From assembly GCF_947495315.1 (NCBI RefSeq), contig NZ_CANLYD010000001.1, positions 248,001 through 312,000 of the forward strand: 64,000 nt of DNA, written 5' to 3'. Below are positions 53,042 to 62,186 of the stretch, piece after piece. Below the pieces are notes generated by a model, which worked only from the letters and a program-made list of their open reading frames with translations, was not told the DNA's origin and made no database searches. The position numbers were made by a program, and so were the translations under genes. Each line of letters opens with the position of its first letter. Position 1 is the first letter of the stretch. The stretch comes from an uncultured Aquimarina sp. (GTDB lineage Bacteria; Bacteroidota; Bacteroidia; Flavobacteriales; Flavobacteriaceae).

Positions 53042-53545
53042 TTACTTCTTTGAATACAACTTTTGTGCAAGTTCAATATTTACAGAATGATCAATCCGTA
53101 GGAAATAATTCAGTTGCCATTTTTGAGTTCGCTCTGCTTGTTTGTTTTTAGCAGTGTCCCAAGGTGGATATACTCTAAAAGCCCTTTTTCCTTCTTTTTT
53201 ATTTGTAGTAATAATTCCTTTTTCAATCAACTTGGATTTTGGGAAAACAAATTGCCCAAAATGATCATCGTATTTCACATTCACTATAAAATAATCGATC
53301 AAATCTGTTTCTTCAAAGGGTTCAATGGGACCGTTTTTTTTGCGTTTCCAAAAGGTTACAAACTGACCATTTTTTTTTGGTGTTATTTTAGCATTTCTGC
53401 AAACAATTTTAAGATCATTTAAATGAAAATTACAGGCTTTATATTCTTTACTTTCGGGCTCTAGACTAATTTTTTTAATCGTTAGAGCACATGGATCAAA
53501 TACTGATTGTTTTATATCTACAAGTTCTTTAGGAAGATCGTTCAA
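53042..53545 (-). CDS. MepB family protein
   Basis: 167 residues. No ATG is in frame before the conserved N-terminus; the first usable codon is a TTG at 53545, an uncommon start. MepB family features: ACNFHLNDLKIVCRNAKITP, GQFVTFWKRKKNGPIEPFEE, GQFVFPKSKLIEKGIIT, FRVYPPWDTAKNKQAERTQK. MepB was named in Staphylococcus from the mepRAB locus; its function is unknown. It lies 40 bp upstream of the hydrolase-OsmC stop region on the same strand. Confidence 0.82.
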   Translation of the reverse strand: MNDLPKELVDIKQSVFDPCALTIKKISLEPESKEYKACNFHLNDLKIVCRNAKITPKKNGQFVTFWKRKKNGPIEPFEETDLIDYFIVNVKYDDHFGQFVFPKSKLIEKGIITTNKKEGKRAFRVYPPWDTAKNKQAERTQKWQLNYFLRIDHSVNIELAQKLYSKK

Positions 53546-53585
53546 ATGATTTGTGTTAGGAGAATAATATAGCTATAAACTGGCT

Positions 53586-54797
53586 TTAAATCAATGTAGT
53601 AATCACTTGCGTTTCACTATGCAATGTTTTATGAACAGGGCATTTATCTGCAATCTGGAGGATTCTTGTGATTTGTTTTTCATCTAGATCTCCTTCCAGC
53701 TTAATTTCTCTTTCGAAAGTATCTATTTTGGCAGTTGGATCTTCACAATTTTCGCAATCTTCCATATGCTTTTTATCATAACTGGTATGTACTTCTACAT
53801 TTTGTAAATCCCAACCTTTTCTGGCTACATACATTTTAATAGTCATCGCAGTACAAGCTGATAATCCTGCAGATACGAGTTCATACGGAGAAGGTCCGAA
53901 ATCATGACCGCCCACGTTTTCAGGCTCATCTGCAACCATATAGTGATTTCCTACTTTCATTTGAGTGGTATATCCCTCATCATTTCCTAAACTGGCAACT
54001 ACATGATGTTGGCTTTTTAGATTAGGTTCTTCGGGAACATCAACATATCTAGATGACCAACCAGCAATTACTTTACCAGCATAGATAGAATCTTCTTTTC
54101 TCATTAATAAATGATCTGCTCCATTCAAGGTTACAAAACTTTTAGGATGTTTTGCGGCGTGGTAAATTTCTTCAGCGTTTTTAATACCTACGGTAGTATC
54201 CTGTGGAGAATGCATTACTAATATGGCTTTGTTTAAGTTTTTTGCTACTGTCGGTAATGATTTAGTTTCTAGATCATCCAGGAATTGTTTCTTAATGGTG
54301 AAATCTCTTCCACTGAGGTTCACTACCGCCTTACCATTTGCTTCAATTTCTTCTAAACCGCTTCGTAATAAATGTTGTACGTGAGTAGGATCAGAAGGAG
54401 CACCTATTGTAGCTACAGCTTTTATAGAGTCAATTTCTGCTGCAGCAAATATAGCCGCGGCACCGCCAAGAGAATGTCCAATCAATAGAGAAGGAGCTTG
54501 ATATTCCTGTGCTAGGAAATCTGCAGCAGCGACCAAATCTTCTACATTTCCTGAGAAATTAGTATCTGCAAAATCACCTTCACTTTCTCCTAAACCCGTA
54601 AAATCAAATCGTAATACACCAAACCCTTGAGAAGTGAGTGCACGACTAATATTACGAACTGCCCCCAAGTTTTTATTACACGTAAAACAATGTGCAAAAA
54701 GCGCAAAGTTATGTGGATGTTGATCTGCAGGTAATTCTAAGCGTCCGGAAAGTGTTTGACCCTCTGCATTGGTAAAGGTAATTTTAGAAAGACTCAT
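53586..54797 (-). CDS. Bifunctional alpha/beta hydrolase-OsmC protein
   Basis: 403 residues. The alpha/beta hydrolase (1-250) has FAHCFTCNKNLGA, nucleophile elbow IGHSLGGAAA, acid near MHSPQDTTVG and the His in GADHLLMR. The OsmC/Ohr-like domain (265-403) has the two reactive cysteines in LSACTAMTIKMYVARKGW and ADKCPVHKTL, and VGGHDFGPSPYELV. OsmC-type proteins reduce organic hydroperoxides. The fusion is known in several Bacteroidota. It is probably cotranscribed with the downstream MepB gene. Confidence 0.9.
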   Translation of the reverse strand: MSLSKITFTNAEGQTLSGRLELPADQHPHNFALFAHCFTCNKNLGAVRNISRALTSQGFGVLRFDFTGLGESEGDFADTNFSGNVEDLVAAADFLAQEYQAPSLLIGHSLGGAAAIFAAAEIDSIKAVATIGAPSDPTHVQHLLRSGLEEIEANGKAVVNLSGRDFTIKKQFLDDLETKSLPTVAKNLNKAILVMHSPQDTTVGIKNAEEIYHAAKHPKSFVTLNGADHLLMRKEDSIYAGKVIAGWSSRYVDVPEEPNLKSQHHVVASLGNDEGYTTQMKVGNHYMVADEPENVGGHDFGPSPYELVSAGLSACTAMTIKMYVARKGWDLQNVEVHTSYDKKHMEDCENCEDPTAKIDTFEREIKLEGDLDEKQITRILQIADKCPVHKTLHSETQVITTLI

Positions 54798-54936
54798 GTG
54801 ATTGTTGTTTTTCTTAAATGTCGTTTTTTTTGAGCTTTTCTAACTTTTTTATAAGGTTAAAAATGTGTTAAAGAAAAAAATGAAGCATCATCTTACCATC
54901 ATACTTCATTTGATATGGGGACATTCTTTGCTCAAG

Positions 54937-55586
54937 TTATAAGCATCACAAACAAATTACAATCTCTCCAATCACAGATGGTATTCCGATATAGGTAGCA
55001 AACCCCATATCATAATATCCACCGATAAATTCTATGATATACCCAATACACCCAATCATTAAAAAGATATCAAAAAACCTAGGTAAATTTTTGGATTTAT
55101 ATACAAGATACCCAAAAGGAAATAACCACAGCCCCTAGAATATCTATGCAATCAAAATTCCACTATTATATGAATCCAGCGATAGCATCACTTGAGCCTG
55201 GAGCTGTTCAGGGCTAAAAACCTTTAGATATTCTGCTCCACTTATTAAGGTTAGAACATCAAGTTTATGGTTAATATTATACAGAGAAACAGGGATACTG
55301 ATCAAAGCAAAAGCTACCATCAAAACCGCTTGAGTTTTATCTACATGAGCTAATAATTTGTAAAGGATTGAGGGTAATACTAAAAATGCACTGTAGCATA
55401 TCAATCCACCCGTGATACTCCATCAGAATAGTATAGCATCATCTATAATATTTTATACTGTGGTTGAAGGATCATCATAAACAATTAATTCCGAAGGAAG
55501 GTATAGCAAACTAAACATGCCACTCCACTAATAATGAGAATCAAATATACTCCTGCTAATCTGGCTGTTTTCTTATTGGAAGTCAT
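54937..55586 (-). pseudogene. DUF4386 membrane protein pseudogene
   Basis: A start (MTSNKKTARLAGVYLILIIS) is followed by a one-base frameshift, after which one frame runs to about 54937 interrupted by five stops. The conceptual translation gives LPSELIVYDDPSTTV-stop-NIID, AILF-stop-WSITGG, ICYSAFLVLPSILYKLL, GAEYLKVFSPEQLQAQVM, GILIA-stop-IF-stop-GLWLFPFGYLVY and IGEIVICL-stop-CL. Comparison with the DUF4386 pattern (V-Q, F-R-W, A-Q-IF-W-GLW, L-W) shows that the stops at 55453, 55423, 55144, 55135 and 54946 are all single C:G to T:A changes. The stretch upstream (55587-55703) shows no gene. Confidence 0.85.
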
Positions 55587-55703
55587 GATCTGTTTTTATG
55601 CAATCGGCGAATGACCCAGACATTTGTTACGGTACTATTAGTAACTTTATATTTTAACTAAAGTTTTTTTAGGAATAGGATTATAAAAAGAAGAATGCAG
55701 TTT

Positions 55704-56087
55704 CTATAACACATAATTATTAAAGAGATTATCTAATTCTTTTTGGGGATCATTACAGATTCCAGAATGTGTTTTAGAACTTTGGATGATTGTACTTCTG
55801 CAAGCCGTTAACCATCGGAATCGATCAGATAGCTCTAGTTTGCCAATTGCTCCACCAGCTGGTTCACCCTTACAGATGAGTTCCCAGGATTTTAGGTATT
55901 CTTGTATAGATTCTATATTGAATTCACTAGAAAAAGCTTTCAATTTATTTTGGTCAATCAGGTATTTAACTTTCAGGAATTTCTTTCGCTTAGAAAATAC
56001 AATTACTCCCACATTAAAAAACTCTTCACGCTCCACTTTGGGAACAAATCGGATAATGGCAAATTCAAATGTACATCTATTTGGCAT
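55704..56087 (-). CDS. DUF3037 protein
   Basis: 127 residues from the ATG at 56087; an ATG at 56111 would overlap the kinase gene by 35 bp and add a stretch not in the family. DUF3037 pattern: CTFEFAIIRFVPKVEREEFF, NVGVIVFSKRKKFLKVKY, GAIGKLELSDRFRWLTACRS, QSSKTHSGIC. It overlaps the 3' end of the HipA-like kinase gene by 11 bp. The DUF3037/HipA-like pair is recurrent across bacteria, implying a shared but unknown job. Confidence 0.85.
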   Translation of the reverse strand: MPNRCTFEFAIIRFVPKVEREEFFNVGVIVFSKRKKFLKVKYLIDQNKLKAFSSEFNIESIQEYLKSWELICKGEPAGGAIGKLELSDRFRWLTACRSTIIQSSKTHSGICNDPQKELDNLFNNYVL

Positions 56088-56856
56088 CTTCAGCTTCTTT
56101 AACCAGTTCATTAATTTTAGAAAGTCTGGAGTTAATAAACTCTATATATGCAGCTCTCATTTCATCAGGTGTGAGTGATTCTGATTCATGAGTCAACCAA
56201 TCCTGAGGTACTTTTGATACAATTTCGTTGATTTTTTGCGGGGTCATAAGTTTTTTGATCTCTATAGCGGCTTTTGTCAGATGATTAGCACGTTCTAATA
56301 ATACGTGATCTTTAATAGCAGGAAACGTTCTACTTAGATGATTTTCCCATTGTTCCCAATTATGGTGAAAGTAAAAACTGGCTCCATGATCGATAAGCCA
56401 TAACTCATTTTTCCAGTTAAGTAGGTTTGTATTTTTTGCAGTTCGGTCGATATTACTAATAATACTATCTAGTAACACAACTTTAGAGGCAGTAATAGAA
56501 TCTGCTATAGAAACCAGTGGATCATACATAATTGCACCGGATAAAAAATGTAATCCTAAATTAAGACCCACACTAAATTTAAGCAAGTCTTGGATTTCTT
56601 CATCAGGTTCTGTTTTACTAAAAGAATCATCCAGATTCATAAGAACCAATTCAGGAACATTTAACCCTATAGCTCTTGCCAATTCACCACCTATAAATTC
56701 TGAGATCAGTACTTTTTTACCTTGACCAGCTCCTCTAAATTTCAGCACATACAGAAACTCATCATCTGCCTTAACAATAGCAGGTAAAGAACCGCCTTCG
56801 CGCAAAGGTTGTATATATTGCACCACATCTACGGCTCTAATATTAATTGTGTTCAT
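56077..56856 (-). CDS. HipA-like kinase family protein
   Basis: 259 residues. A short HipA-related kinase lacking the N-terminal HipA domain: LPAIVKADDEFLYVLKFRGA (ATP-binding Lys), ISEFIGGELARAIGLNVPEL, DSIISNIDRTAKNTNLLNW (catalytic Asp-Asn segment) and ELWLIDHGASFYFHHNW (metal Asp). The core residues look intact, so phosphotransfer is possible. HipA proteins act as toxins on tRNA synthetases, but there is no HipB-like antitoxin here; the partner is DUF3037. The target is unknown. Confidence 0.82.
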   Translation of the reverse strand: MNTINIRAVDVVQYIQPLREGGSLPAIVKADDEFLYVLKFRGAGQGKKVLISEFIGGELARAIGLNVPELVLMNLDDSFSKTEPDEEIQDLLKFSVGLNLGLHFLSGAIMYDPLVSIADSITASKVVLLDSIISNIDRTAKNTNLLNWKNELWLIDHGASFYFHHNWEQWENHLSRTFPAIKDHVLLERANHLTKAAIEIKKLMTPQKINEIVSKVPQDWLTHESESLTPDEMRAAYIEFINSRLSKINELVKEAEDAK

Positions 56857-57026
56857 AGCGCCTAATATAGTAAAAAGTTGAGGCTATTAATGCTGCTTTT
56901 AGATAGATTTTCGACTATAAATTGTATTAATTATAGAAAGACTAAATCAAATAATATATGAAGTTATATAAGATCTATAAAAAATTATAATTTATGGATT
57001 TGTTATTTCACTATCCAAAATTGTCT

Positions 57027-57205
57027 TTACGACCCAATCATTAAGATCATATCGATTGTAAAATTTAAAGATTCTGTATCGCTAAGATTATTGATTTTAT
57101 GATAATTGTATAAATGATTTAAACTCTGCCAATATTTTCTTTGTATTAAAATAGGAAAGTAACTTAATTGGTTTTTTATAATGATTTCGGGTTCTGGTCT
57201 CTATA
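57027..57205 (-). pseudogene. Possible gene remnant in a 392-bp gap
   Basis: A minus-strand frame of about 55 codons, ending at 57027, has no ATG before its last ten codons. It reads NQLSYFPILIQRKYWQSLNH and later NNLSDTESLNFTIDMILMIG. An adjacent frame continues as VVKTILDSEITNP. The codon-like quality suggests a decayed gene, but I cannot name a family and chance is not excluded. The rest of 56857-57248 shows only AT-rich sequence. Confidence 0.25.
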
Positions 57206-57248
57206 TTTATTAAAGTACAGTGCGCAAGAACGCAGAAATAATAATATT

Positions 57249-57785
57249 TTACTCCTTTTTAATAGATTCTAAATACCAGGTGTAGGATCGTTTTTTTTGC
57301 CAGTTTCCATCTATAGAGATATCATAAGAGATGACTGTGAATTTATTACCGTTTAACTTAGAACGATGTCCGTGAATACTTTTGATACCTTCTGGAGAAA
57401 CAAAATCCTGTATCATTTCAGTTTTATCACCCTTGGTTATGATCATTGGTCCTTTTCCAATAGTGCCATCGACACCATATTGTATTACCATAGCTTGGTT
57501 TTTCTCAAAATCCCAATACTGTCTGAACTCCCAGAAAGTTCCTTGTTTTTTTCCTTTAATTAGTCCATATAATGTACCTCTCATACTTTGTTTTCCGATA
57601 CCCCATTTCCATTCCATACCATATTGATCAAAAGGTTCTTTCTCGCTTTTATATTCTGAATTATCAGTAATCCATATACCTATAGATTGTTTCATGTTTT
57701 TAGTAAACCAATCGGGTGTTTTTTGTTGACTATATATGATAGTGGTTAAAATCAAAAAGGGAATACTGGTGATGATTTTTTTCAT
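57249..57785 (-). CDS. Secreted protein of unknown function
   Basis: 178 residues with a signal peptide (1-19). The mature protein has an IGIWITDNSEYKSEKEPFDQ segment, YGMEWKWGIGKQSMRGTLYG and GTFWEFRQYWDFEKNQAMVI; it looks like a lipocalin-like beta barrel of the kind that reports on sugar or lipid binding. No catalytic motif is seen. It lies 97 bp downstream of the SRPBCC gene's stop, transcribed away from the HipA-like pair. Confidence 0.65.
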   Translation of the reverse strand: MKKIITSIPFLILTTIIYSQQKTPDWFTKNMKQSIGIWITDNSEYKSEKEPFDQYGMEWKWGIGKQSMRGTLYGLIKGKKQGTFWEFRQYWDFEKNQAMVIQYGVDGTIGKGPMIITKGDKTEMIQDFVSPEGIKSIHGHRSKLNGNKFTVISYDISIDGNWQKKRSYTWYLESIKKE

Positions 57786-57882
57786 AATATTAATGGTATT
57801 TACTGTTTTTAATTATTTAAATGAGTTACCAAAGCTTCTCCTTTTTTAAAAGGGAAATATCCACAAGAGGTGAATAGAGGGT

Positions 57883-58431
57883 TCACATTTCGGCAAGCTC
57901 TTGCCAATTATCAAGCAAATATTCAGTGTCTTTTTCTGCTTGATCCATGCCCATAGAAAGAAAGTATCCACTTAAAAAAGGGCTATTAAATTCATATGAG
58001 AAGTCTAGTAATAAGCGAGTTTGGTAAGGACTTATCGCTTCTACTTTCCAGGATCCTGCTAATGACTTCAGCGGAAAAGGATAATCTTCTCTCTCTGTAT
58101 TCACTACAAACTGAAATTCTTCTCCTGGTTTCCAGAGTGTACAGGTTTCTTCCCAACTGCTACCATCAGGTGCGCTACATATACGTTTCATGCCCAGTCC
58201 GCTTCCTTCTACAATTTCTACGTGACTAATATTTGGTGCAGTTACCTTATGGTAGTTTCCTACATCTGATATCACCGTCCAGACTTTATCTTTTGGTGCT
58301 TCAATAATTCGTTCTGCAGTATAATGTTGTTCTCCTTTTGCCTTAGGATATTGGACAAATCCGTAGACCAATAAAAGCACAATATCCAATACTAAGAATA
58401 GTGCTAATCCTTTTAAAATTTTGCGTATCAT
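57883..58431 (-). CDS. SRPBCC/polyketide cyclase-like protein
   Basis: 182 residues from the ATG at 58431 (an upstream in-frame start at 58512 adds a second hydrophobic stretch and is less likely). One membrane anchor (IRKILKGLALFLVLDIVLLL) is followed by an SRPBCC fold (ERIIEAPKDKVWTVISDVGN, GSGLGMKRICSAPDGSSWEE, LAGSWKVEAIS, GMDQAEKDTEYLLDNW). The fold binds a small hydrophobic ligand, identity unknown. It is divergent from an AraC regulator gene, 143 bp away, which may control it. Confidence 0.82.
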   Translation of the reverse strand: MIRKILKGLALFLVLDIVLLLVYGFVQYPKAKGEQHYTAERIIEAPKDKVWTVISDVGNYHKVTAPNISHVEIVEGSGLGMKRICSAPDGSSWEETCTLWKPGEEFQFVVNTEREDYPFPLKSLAGSWKVEAISPYQTRLLLDFSYEFNSPFLSGYFLSMGMDQAEKDTEYLLDNWQELAEM

Positions 58432-58574
58432 ATCTATTTGTTTTGATGTAAATGTACCTAAGAAAAACGCTAAAACCCCTGTAAATAGGGTGCCCTTAAT
58501 TAATTGAAACACCTTTGTTTTATATTCTTTGTCATAGAGTTTTCCATGTAATTAAGTAGTACTATTTTTATCGT

Positions 58575-59678
58575 ATGAATAGTATAGAATCTTTTGCATT
58601 TGTGATAACTTTTTTATTGGGAGGTGTTATTCTGATAGGATGTTTTATTATGTTGATTATCCTAAAAAGTACTTTGTTAAAACTATCTAGATTCTTTTTA
58701 GCACTAACTCTTTTTGGTTTAGTTCAGCATTTAGTGACCTATTTATTGTTTACAACACAATTGATCAAACAATGGCCACATGCTTTTGGAGTGGGATATC
58801 CTTTTTTACTCTTGGTAGGTCCTTCTTTTTATTTATTTATAAGAAGTTATGGTGAAGCTGAGTTTAAGTTACAATGGTTAGATGTACTTCATATACTACC
58901 GTTTGTTGGGATGGTAAGTATGTTTATTCCCAGATATTTTGGTAGTACCGAAGCTAAATTAGAGTTGATTAATTACTATTATGAAGTGCTACCAAACGGA
59001 ATAGTTTCTTTTTCGGTATGGTTTCAGAATAGTCTGCATCTTTTATTATTACTAGTGTATGCGGTAGTATCCTTTTTGTATGTATACAGAAAGGATAAAA
59101 AGAATAGTATTTTATTGAAACGATTCAGCATATTATTGGCAACCTTGGCGATCTTAGAATTGCTAATACAAACAGGTTTTTTGTTATCAGGAGCTCCAGC
59201 GATTACTGCAGAAATAGTCTTATCCAGCTTGATGTCAATTACTGTATTATTATTAGGGTATTGGATTGTAGACATCAAACAAGTATTACCAATATTAGAA
59301 GGAGGGAAGTATAAAACCTCACCACTTTCTGAAACAAGATCTAACGAAATTCAGAAGCAGATAGAAATGTATTTTGCAGAACAAGAATCCTATTTAAATC
59401 CGAATCTAAAAATTGGAGACTTAGCAAAGGATCTCGGTATACCTTCCCATCACATTTCGCAGGTACTAAGCGAACAAATGAATTTGAATTTTTATGAATT
59501 AATCAATAGCCATCGGATTACTAAAGCTAAAGAAATGCTACGATCAGGAGCATTGAATAAACTATCTGTGCAAGCAATAGGAGAAGAATGTGGATTCAGT
59601 AGTAAAACTAGTTTTTACAGAGCTTTTAAGAAAATGACACGTATGACGCCTACAGAGTTTTTGAAGTATGAAGGATAA
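58575..59678 (+). CDS. Membrane-anchored AraC family regulator
   Basis: 367 residues. Seven hydrophobic helices (about 8-235) precede a C-terminal AraC helix-turn-helix (265-367: LKIGDLAKDLGIPSHHISQV, AIGEECGFSSKTSFYRAF, MTPTEFLKYE). It is a one-component regulator that probably senses a membrane or extracellular cue. The divergent SRPBCC gene is a natural target. No receiver domain is present. Confidence 0.88.
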   Translation: MNSIESFAFVITFLLGGVILIGCFIMLIILKSTLLKLSRFFLALTLFGLVQHLVTYLLFTTQLIKQWPHAFGVGYPFLLLVGPSFYLFIRSYGEAEFKLQWLDVLHILPFVGMVSMFIPRYFGSTEAKLELINYYYEVLPNGIVSFSVWFQNSLHLLLLLVYAVVSFLYVYRKDKKNSILLKRFSILLATLAILELLIQTGFLLSGAPAITAEIVLSSLMSITVLLLGYWIVDIKQVLPILEGGKYKTSPLSETRSNEIQKQIEMYFAEQESYLNPNLKIGDLAKDLGIPSHHISQVLSEQMNLNFYELINSHRITKAKEMLRSGALNKLSVQAIGEECGFSSKTSFYRAFKKMTRMTPTEFLKYEG

Positions 59679-59836
59679 AACAACCCTTCGGATTTTGATG
59701 AAATCGAAATGTAATAATAAATCAGGAGCTTTATGGAAATAGTAGAATAACATCACGGTTGTTCTACTATTTATTTTTTCATGATTCAGAAGATATTCTA
59801 ATTAGTTAATCTTTTGTTTTAATTGTAGATTAAAAT

Positions 59837-59977
59837 TTAGGATTGACTAGTTTTTTTTCGTCTTTTAATTCGTCTGATTGAAAATCCATCAAAGTCAAAT
59901 TTGAAGTCAGAATTTTCAAGTCCTGAATGAATAATATTATCTTTCAGTTCTTTTTTAATTAAAGTAATAGAATTCAA
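59837..59977 (-). CDS. Possible small gene downstream of the DUF2306-like gene
   Basis: A 46-codon frame starting at a TTG (59977), 11 bases after the stop of the DUF2306-like gene on the same strand, rich in Lys, Asp and Phe (KKELKDNIIHSGLENSDFKF, then RRIKRRKKT). There is no good start codon or family match; it could be a remnant. The remaining part of the 59679-59987 gap shows nothing else. Confidence 0.22.
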   Translation of the reverse strand: MNSITLIKKELKDNIIHSGLENSDFKFDFDGFSIRRIKRRKKTSQS

Positions 59978-59987
59978 TTGCCTAGTA

Positions 59988-60668
59988 TTACTCCGTTTTG
60001 ATTGGTTCAAATTTTTTCTCAGTTCGTTTTTGCCAATATATCAACAATGGAATCCCAATGACAGAGGGTAAAGCAAATGCCAAATAGGGATTCATTACAT
60101 CGTATCCTGTAACTATTGTAGAAACAAAGGCTGTCAATGTTGCGATATAACCGCCCATCATATTTCCGATATGAGTAAGATACCAGTGATATGGCTTCTC
60201 TGGTTTTTTTACAAATTGATATAGATTGGTATAAGATATCAAAAGACCTCCAATACCAAATCCTATAGACAATAAGGCACCACCTGAGTTGAATCCTCTA
60301 GAAATACCATAATACAAGCCTAGACCAATGAATGCTATATTCGCTATTGCATTTAAAATACCCGCAAACCAATCAAACCATTTCGCTGTTTGATCTTTGT
60401 GTAATTTCTTTAATTTTAAAATTCTTACACCACAAAACACACTGTAGTAGCTTAAGAAAGCAATCAGAAACAAGAATTTGTTAAAGCGAACTCCAGCAAC
60501 TATAATCCCAGTGATAAAAACGCCGGTCATTGCATAGAAGTATACTTTACCGGATTTCTTATGCAATTTCTTTCCTTTTGTACTAACTATTGCAAAAAGA
60601 CCAGATATGAGGGCAATTGTACCTACTAGAATGTGAGCGTATAAAATATTGTTAAAAATCATCTCCAT
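59988..60668 (-). CDS. DUF2306-like membrane protein
   Basis: 226 residues with about seven hydrophobic helices. The start matches DUF2306: YAHILVGTIALISGLFAIVS, KKLHKKSGKVYFYAMTGVF, and a later YHWYLTHIGNMMGGYIATLT with paired His residues. The family is related to membrane haem or quinone-binding proteins by its His pattern, but function is not known. Confidence 0.72.
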   Translation of the reverse strand: MEMIFNNILYAHILVGTIALISGLFAIVSTKGKKLHKKSGKVYFYAMTGVFITGIIVAGVRFNKFLFLIAFLSYYSVFCGVRILKLKKLHKDQTAKWFDWFAGILNAIANIAFIGLGLYYGISRGFNSGGALLSIGFGIGGLLISYTNLYQFVKKPEKPYHWYLTHIGNMMGGYIATLTAFVSTIVTGYDVMNPYLAFALPSVIGIPLLIYWQKRTEKKFEPIKTE

Positions 60669-60775
60669 TATTTAGAATTTTGATAAGGCAAAGCTCTAAT
60701 AAGAAAATTAAAAAAGCTCCCCAATTTGTCGCTTAGTGATTAATGGGACATATTTGTGATGTATGGGAAGTGTTA

Positions 60776-61651
60776 CTACTGTAAATTATTTAAAAAGCTT
60801 GAAACTATACTTACTTTAGCTCTGGAAACAGGAATAGTTTCTTTAATTCCTTTCAAGTGAAGTATAAGGTTTCTAGCATTTCCTTCTATTTTAATAATAT
60901 AATTACCATTCACAATAAAACTGTTGTGAGATCTAAAGAAAATAGTAGAGGGTAACATCGTTTCAATATTCTTTAACCTATTACGGATTAGTTTTTTTTG
61001 AATTTGAAGAGAATCCCAAAAAAAGATCTCGACATAATTACCATCAGATTTAACATATACCAAATCTTTAGGACTTAGTTGAAGTTCAATTTCGCCCTTC
61101 TCTGATTTTATTAATACAGTCTGTTCTGAAGTTGCCTCATTTTTAGTGTTAGTAAAAAGTTTAGCATTTCTGGATTTTAAAGATTTAGTAAGGGCAGTTG
61201 CTTTTTGGAGCTGTATTCTTTGATGTTTATACTGTTCAAATAAAATTGAAATAAGAATTGGAAAAATACTTAGGGCTATTGTAATGGATGCTGTTTTTAA
61301 AATTAATGAAAAAAAAGAGGTATTGGGTTTAAGAACAAACAAGGTAAGGGAAATTGCTAGAATTAGAATGATAACAACAAATAGTACCAGCAAAAATTCT
61401 TTTCCTATTGTCCATTTATGTTCTGACATGACTTTAGGTAAGAGTTTTTTTAATGTTTTTACAGAAATTACTATTACCAAAGCCACTATTACTGAAACAA
61501 TCAAGCCACTTATAACCCTATAAGGTGTCCCAAACTCTTGAAAATGAAATGGAGCAAAAACAACTATTATTAAAAACGTAATAACACTTGGAATCAAAAT
61601 GCTATAGGCGTTGAAGATAAATGGATGAGGTTTTTTAAAAAATATAAACAT
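60776..61651 (-). CDS. Membrane-anchored LytTR DNA-binding protein
   Basis: 291 residues. Four transmembrane helices (residues 14-150) are followed by a linker and a LytTR domain (about 185-285: KDLVYVKSDGNYVEIFF, MLPSTIFFRSHNSFIVNGNY, ETIPVSRAKVSIVSSFLNN). As with 36849-37667 there is no receiver domain. It is third among the LytTR proteins in this window. Its 5' neighbour (61725) is on the same strand, 73 bp away. Confidence 0.88.
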   Translation of the reverse strand: MFIFFKKPHPFIFNAYSILIPSVITFLIIVVFAPFHFQEFGTPYRVISGLIVSVIVALVIVISVKTLKKLLPKVMSEHKWTIGKEFLLVLFVVIILILAISLTLFVLKPNTSFFSLILKTASITIALSIFPILISILFEQYKHQRIQLQKATALTKSLKSRNAKLFTNTKNEATSEQTVLIKSEKGEIELQLSPKDLVYVKSDGNYVEIFFWDSLQIQKKLIRNRLKNIETMLPSTIFFRSHNSFIVNGNYIIKIEGNARNLILHLKGIKETIPVSRAKVSIVSSFLNNLQ

Positions 61652-61724
61652 CTATTGGTGATCTAAAAACTAGCTTTTATTTGTTTTAAAATAGGAAAGC
61701 AAAGCCAAAGATATTAGAAAGGTA

Positions 61725-62084
61725 TTAAAAAGGAGCATTTTCGTTTATTTTTGATAAAAGCCACTTAATATCATCTTCCTTGATCTCCTTTATATCCGAA
61801 AACTTGATGCGTTTAGCATGTTTACCTTTGCCGCTAAATGTAAGTCTTTCATGATTTATTTCTTCTATATGATGAACGTACAGCATACAAGATTCGTTAC
61901 TTCCTTCCTGAATTCCGCATAATACATTGTTTTTACCATTTCTGGTATAAAGAGCAAGTTTTACTTTTGCCCCTCCTAGAATATTCTCTTCTATATTATC
62001 CATATAGAGTTCAATAATTTCTTTCAGTTTAATGCCCATTTCTTTGGCTTTCGAACTTTTAAACATTTGATTGAAGTCTTCCAT
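61725..62084 (-). CDS. DUF1801/YdhG-like small protein
   Basis: 119 residues, soluble. The C-terminal half (LTFSGKGKHAKRIKFSDIKE, DDIKWLLSKINEN) resembles the end of DUF1801 proteins (GTGKxMRHVKxRSxED). The N-terminal half holds LYTRNGKNNVLCGIQEGSNE and MLYVHHIEE. Function unknown. It stands alone. Confidence 0.6.
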   Translation of the reverse strand: MEDFNQMFKSSKAKEMGIKLKEIIELYMDNIEENILGGAKVKLALYTRNGKNNVLCGIQEGSNESCMLYVHHIEEINHERLTFSGKGKHAKRIKFSDIKEIKEDDIKWLLSKINENAPF

Positions 62085-62120
62085 TTTAATTATTTAATTA
62101 TGGTTAGTGTACTTATACTC

Positions 62121-62186
62121 TAAATATATGAATCAGAGCAATGCAAGTGAGCTTGAACCAATCGATGTATCTCTGTATTTTTATTC
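62121..62186. repeat. Direct repeat copy A
   Basis: Aligns without gaps to 63171-63236, about 12 mismatches in 65 positions. It overlaps the last codons and 3' flank of the 62181-63149 gene; copy B lies exactly 1050 bp away, upstream of the same gene. Confidence 0.75.

Noticed and set aside
55144..55404. An 86-codon open frame that looks like a small membrane protein gene
   Set aside because: It is the best-preserved fragment of the DUF4386 pseudogene; it starts at a TTG and both ends run into stops that replace conserved codons.
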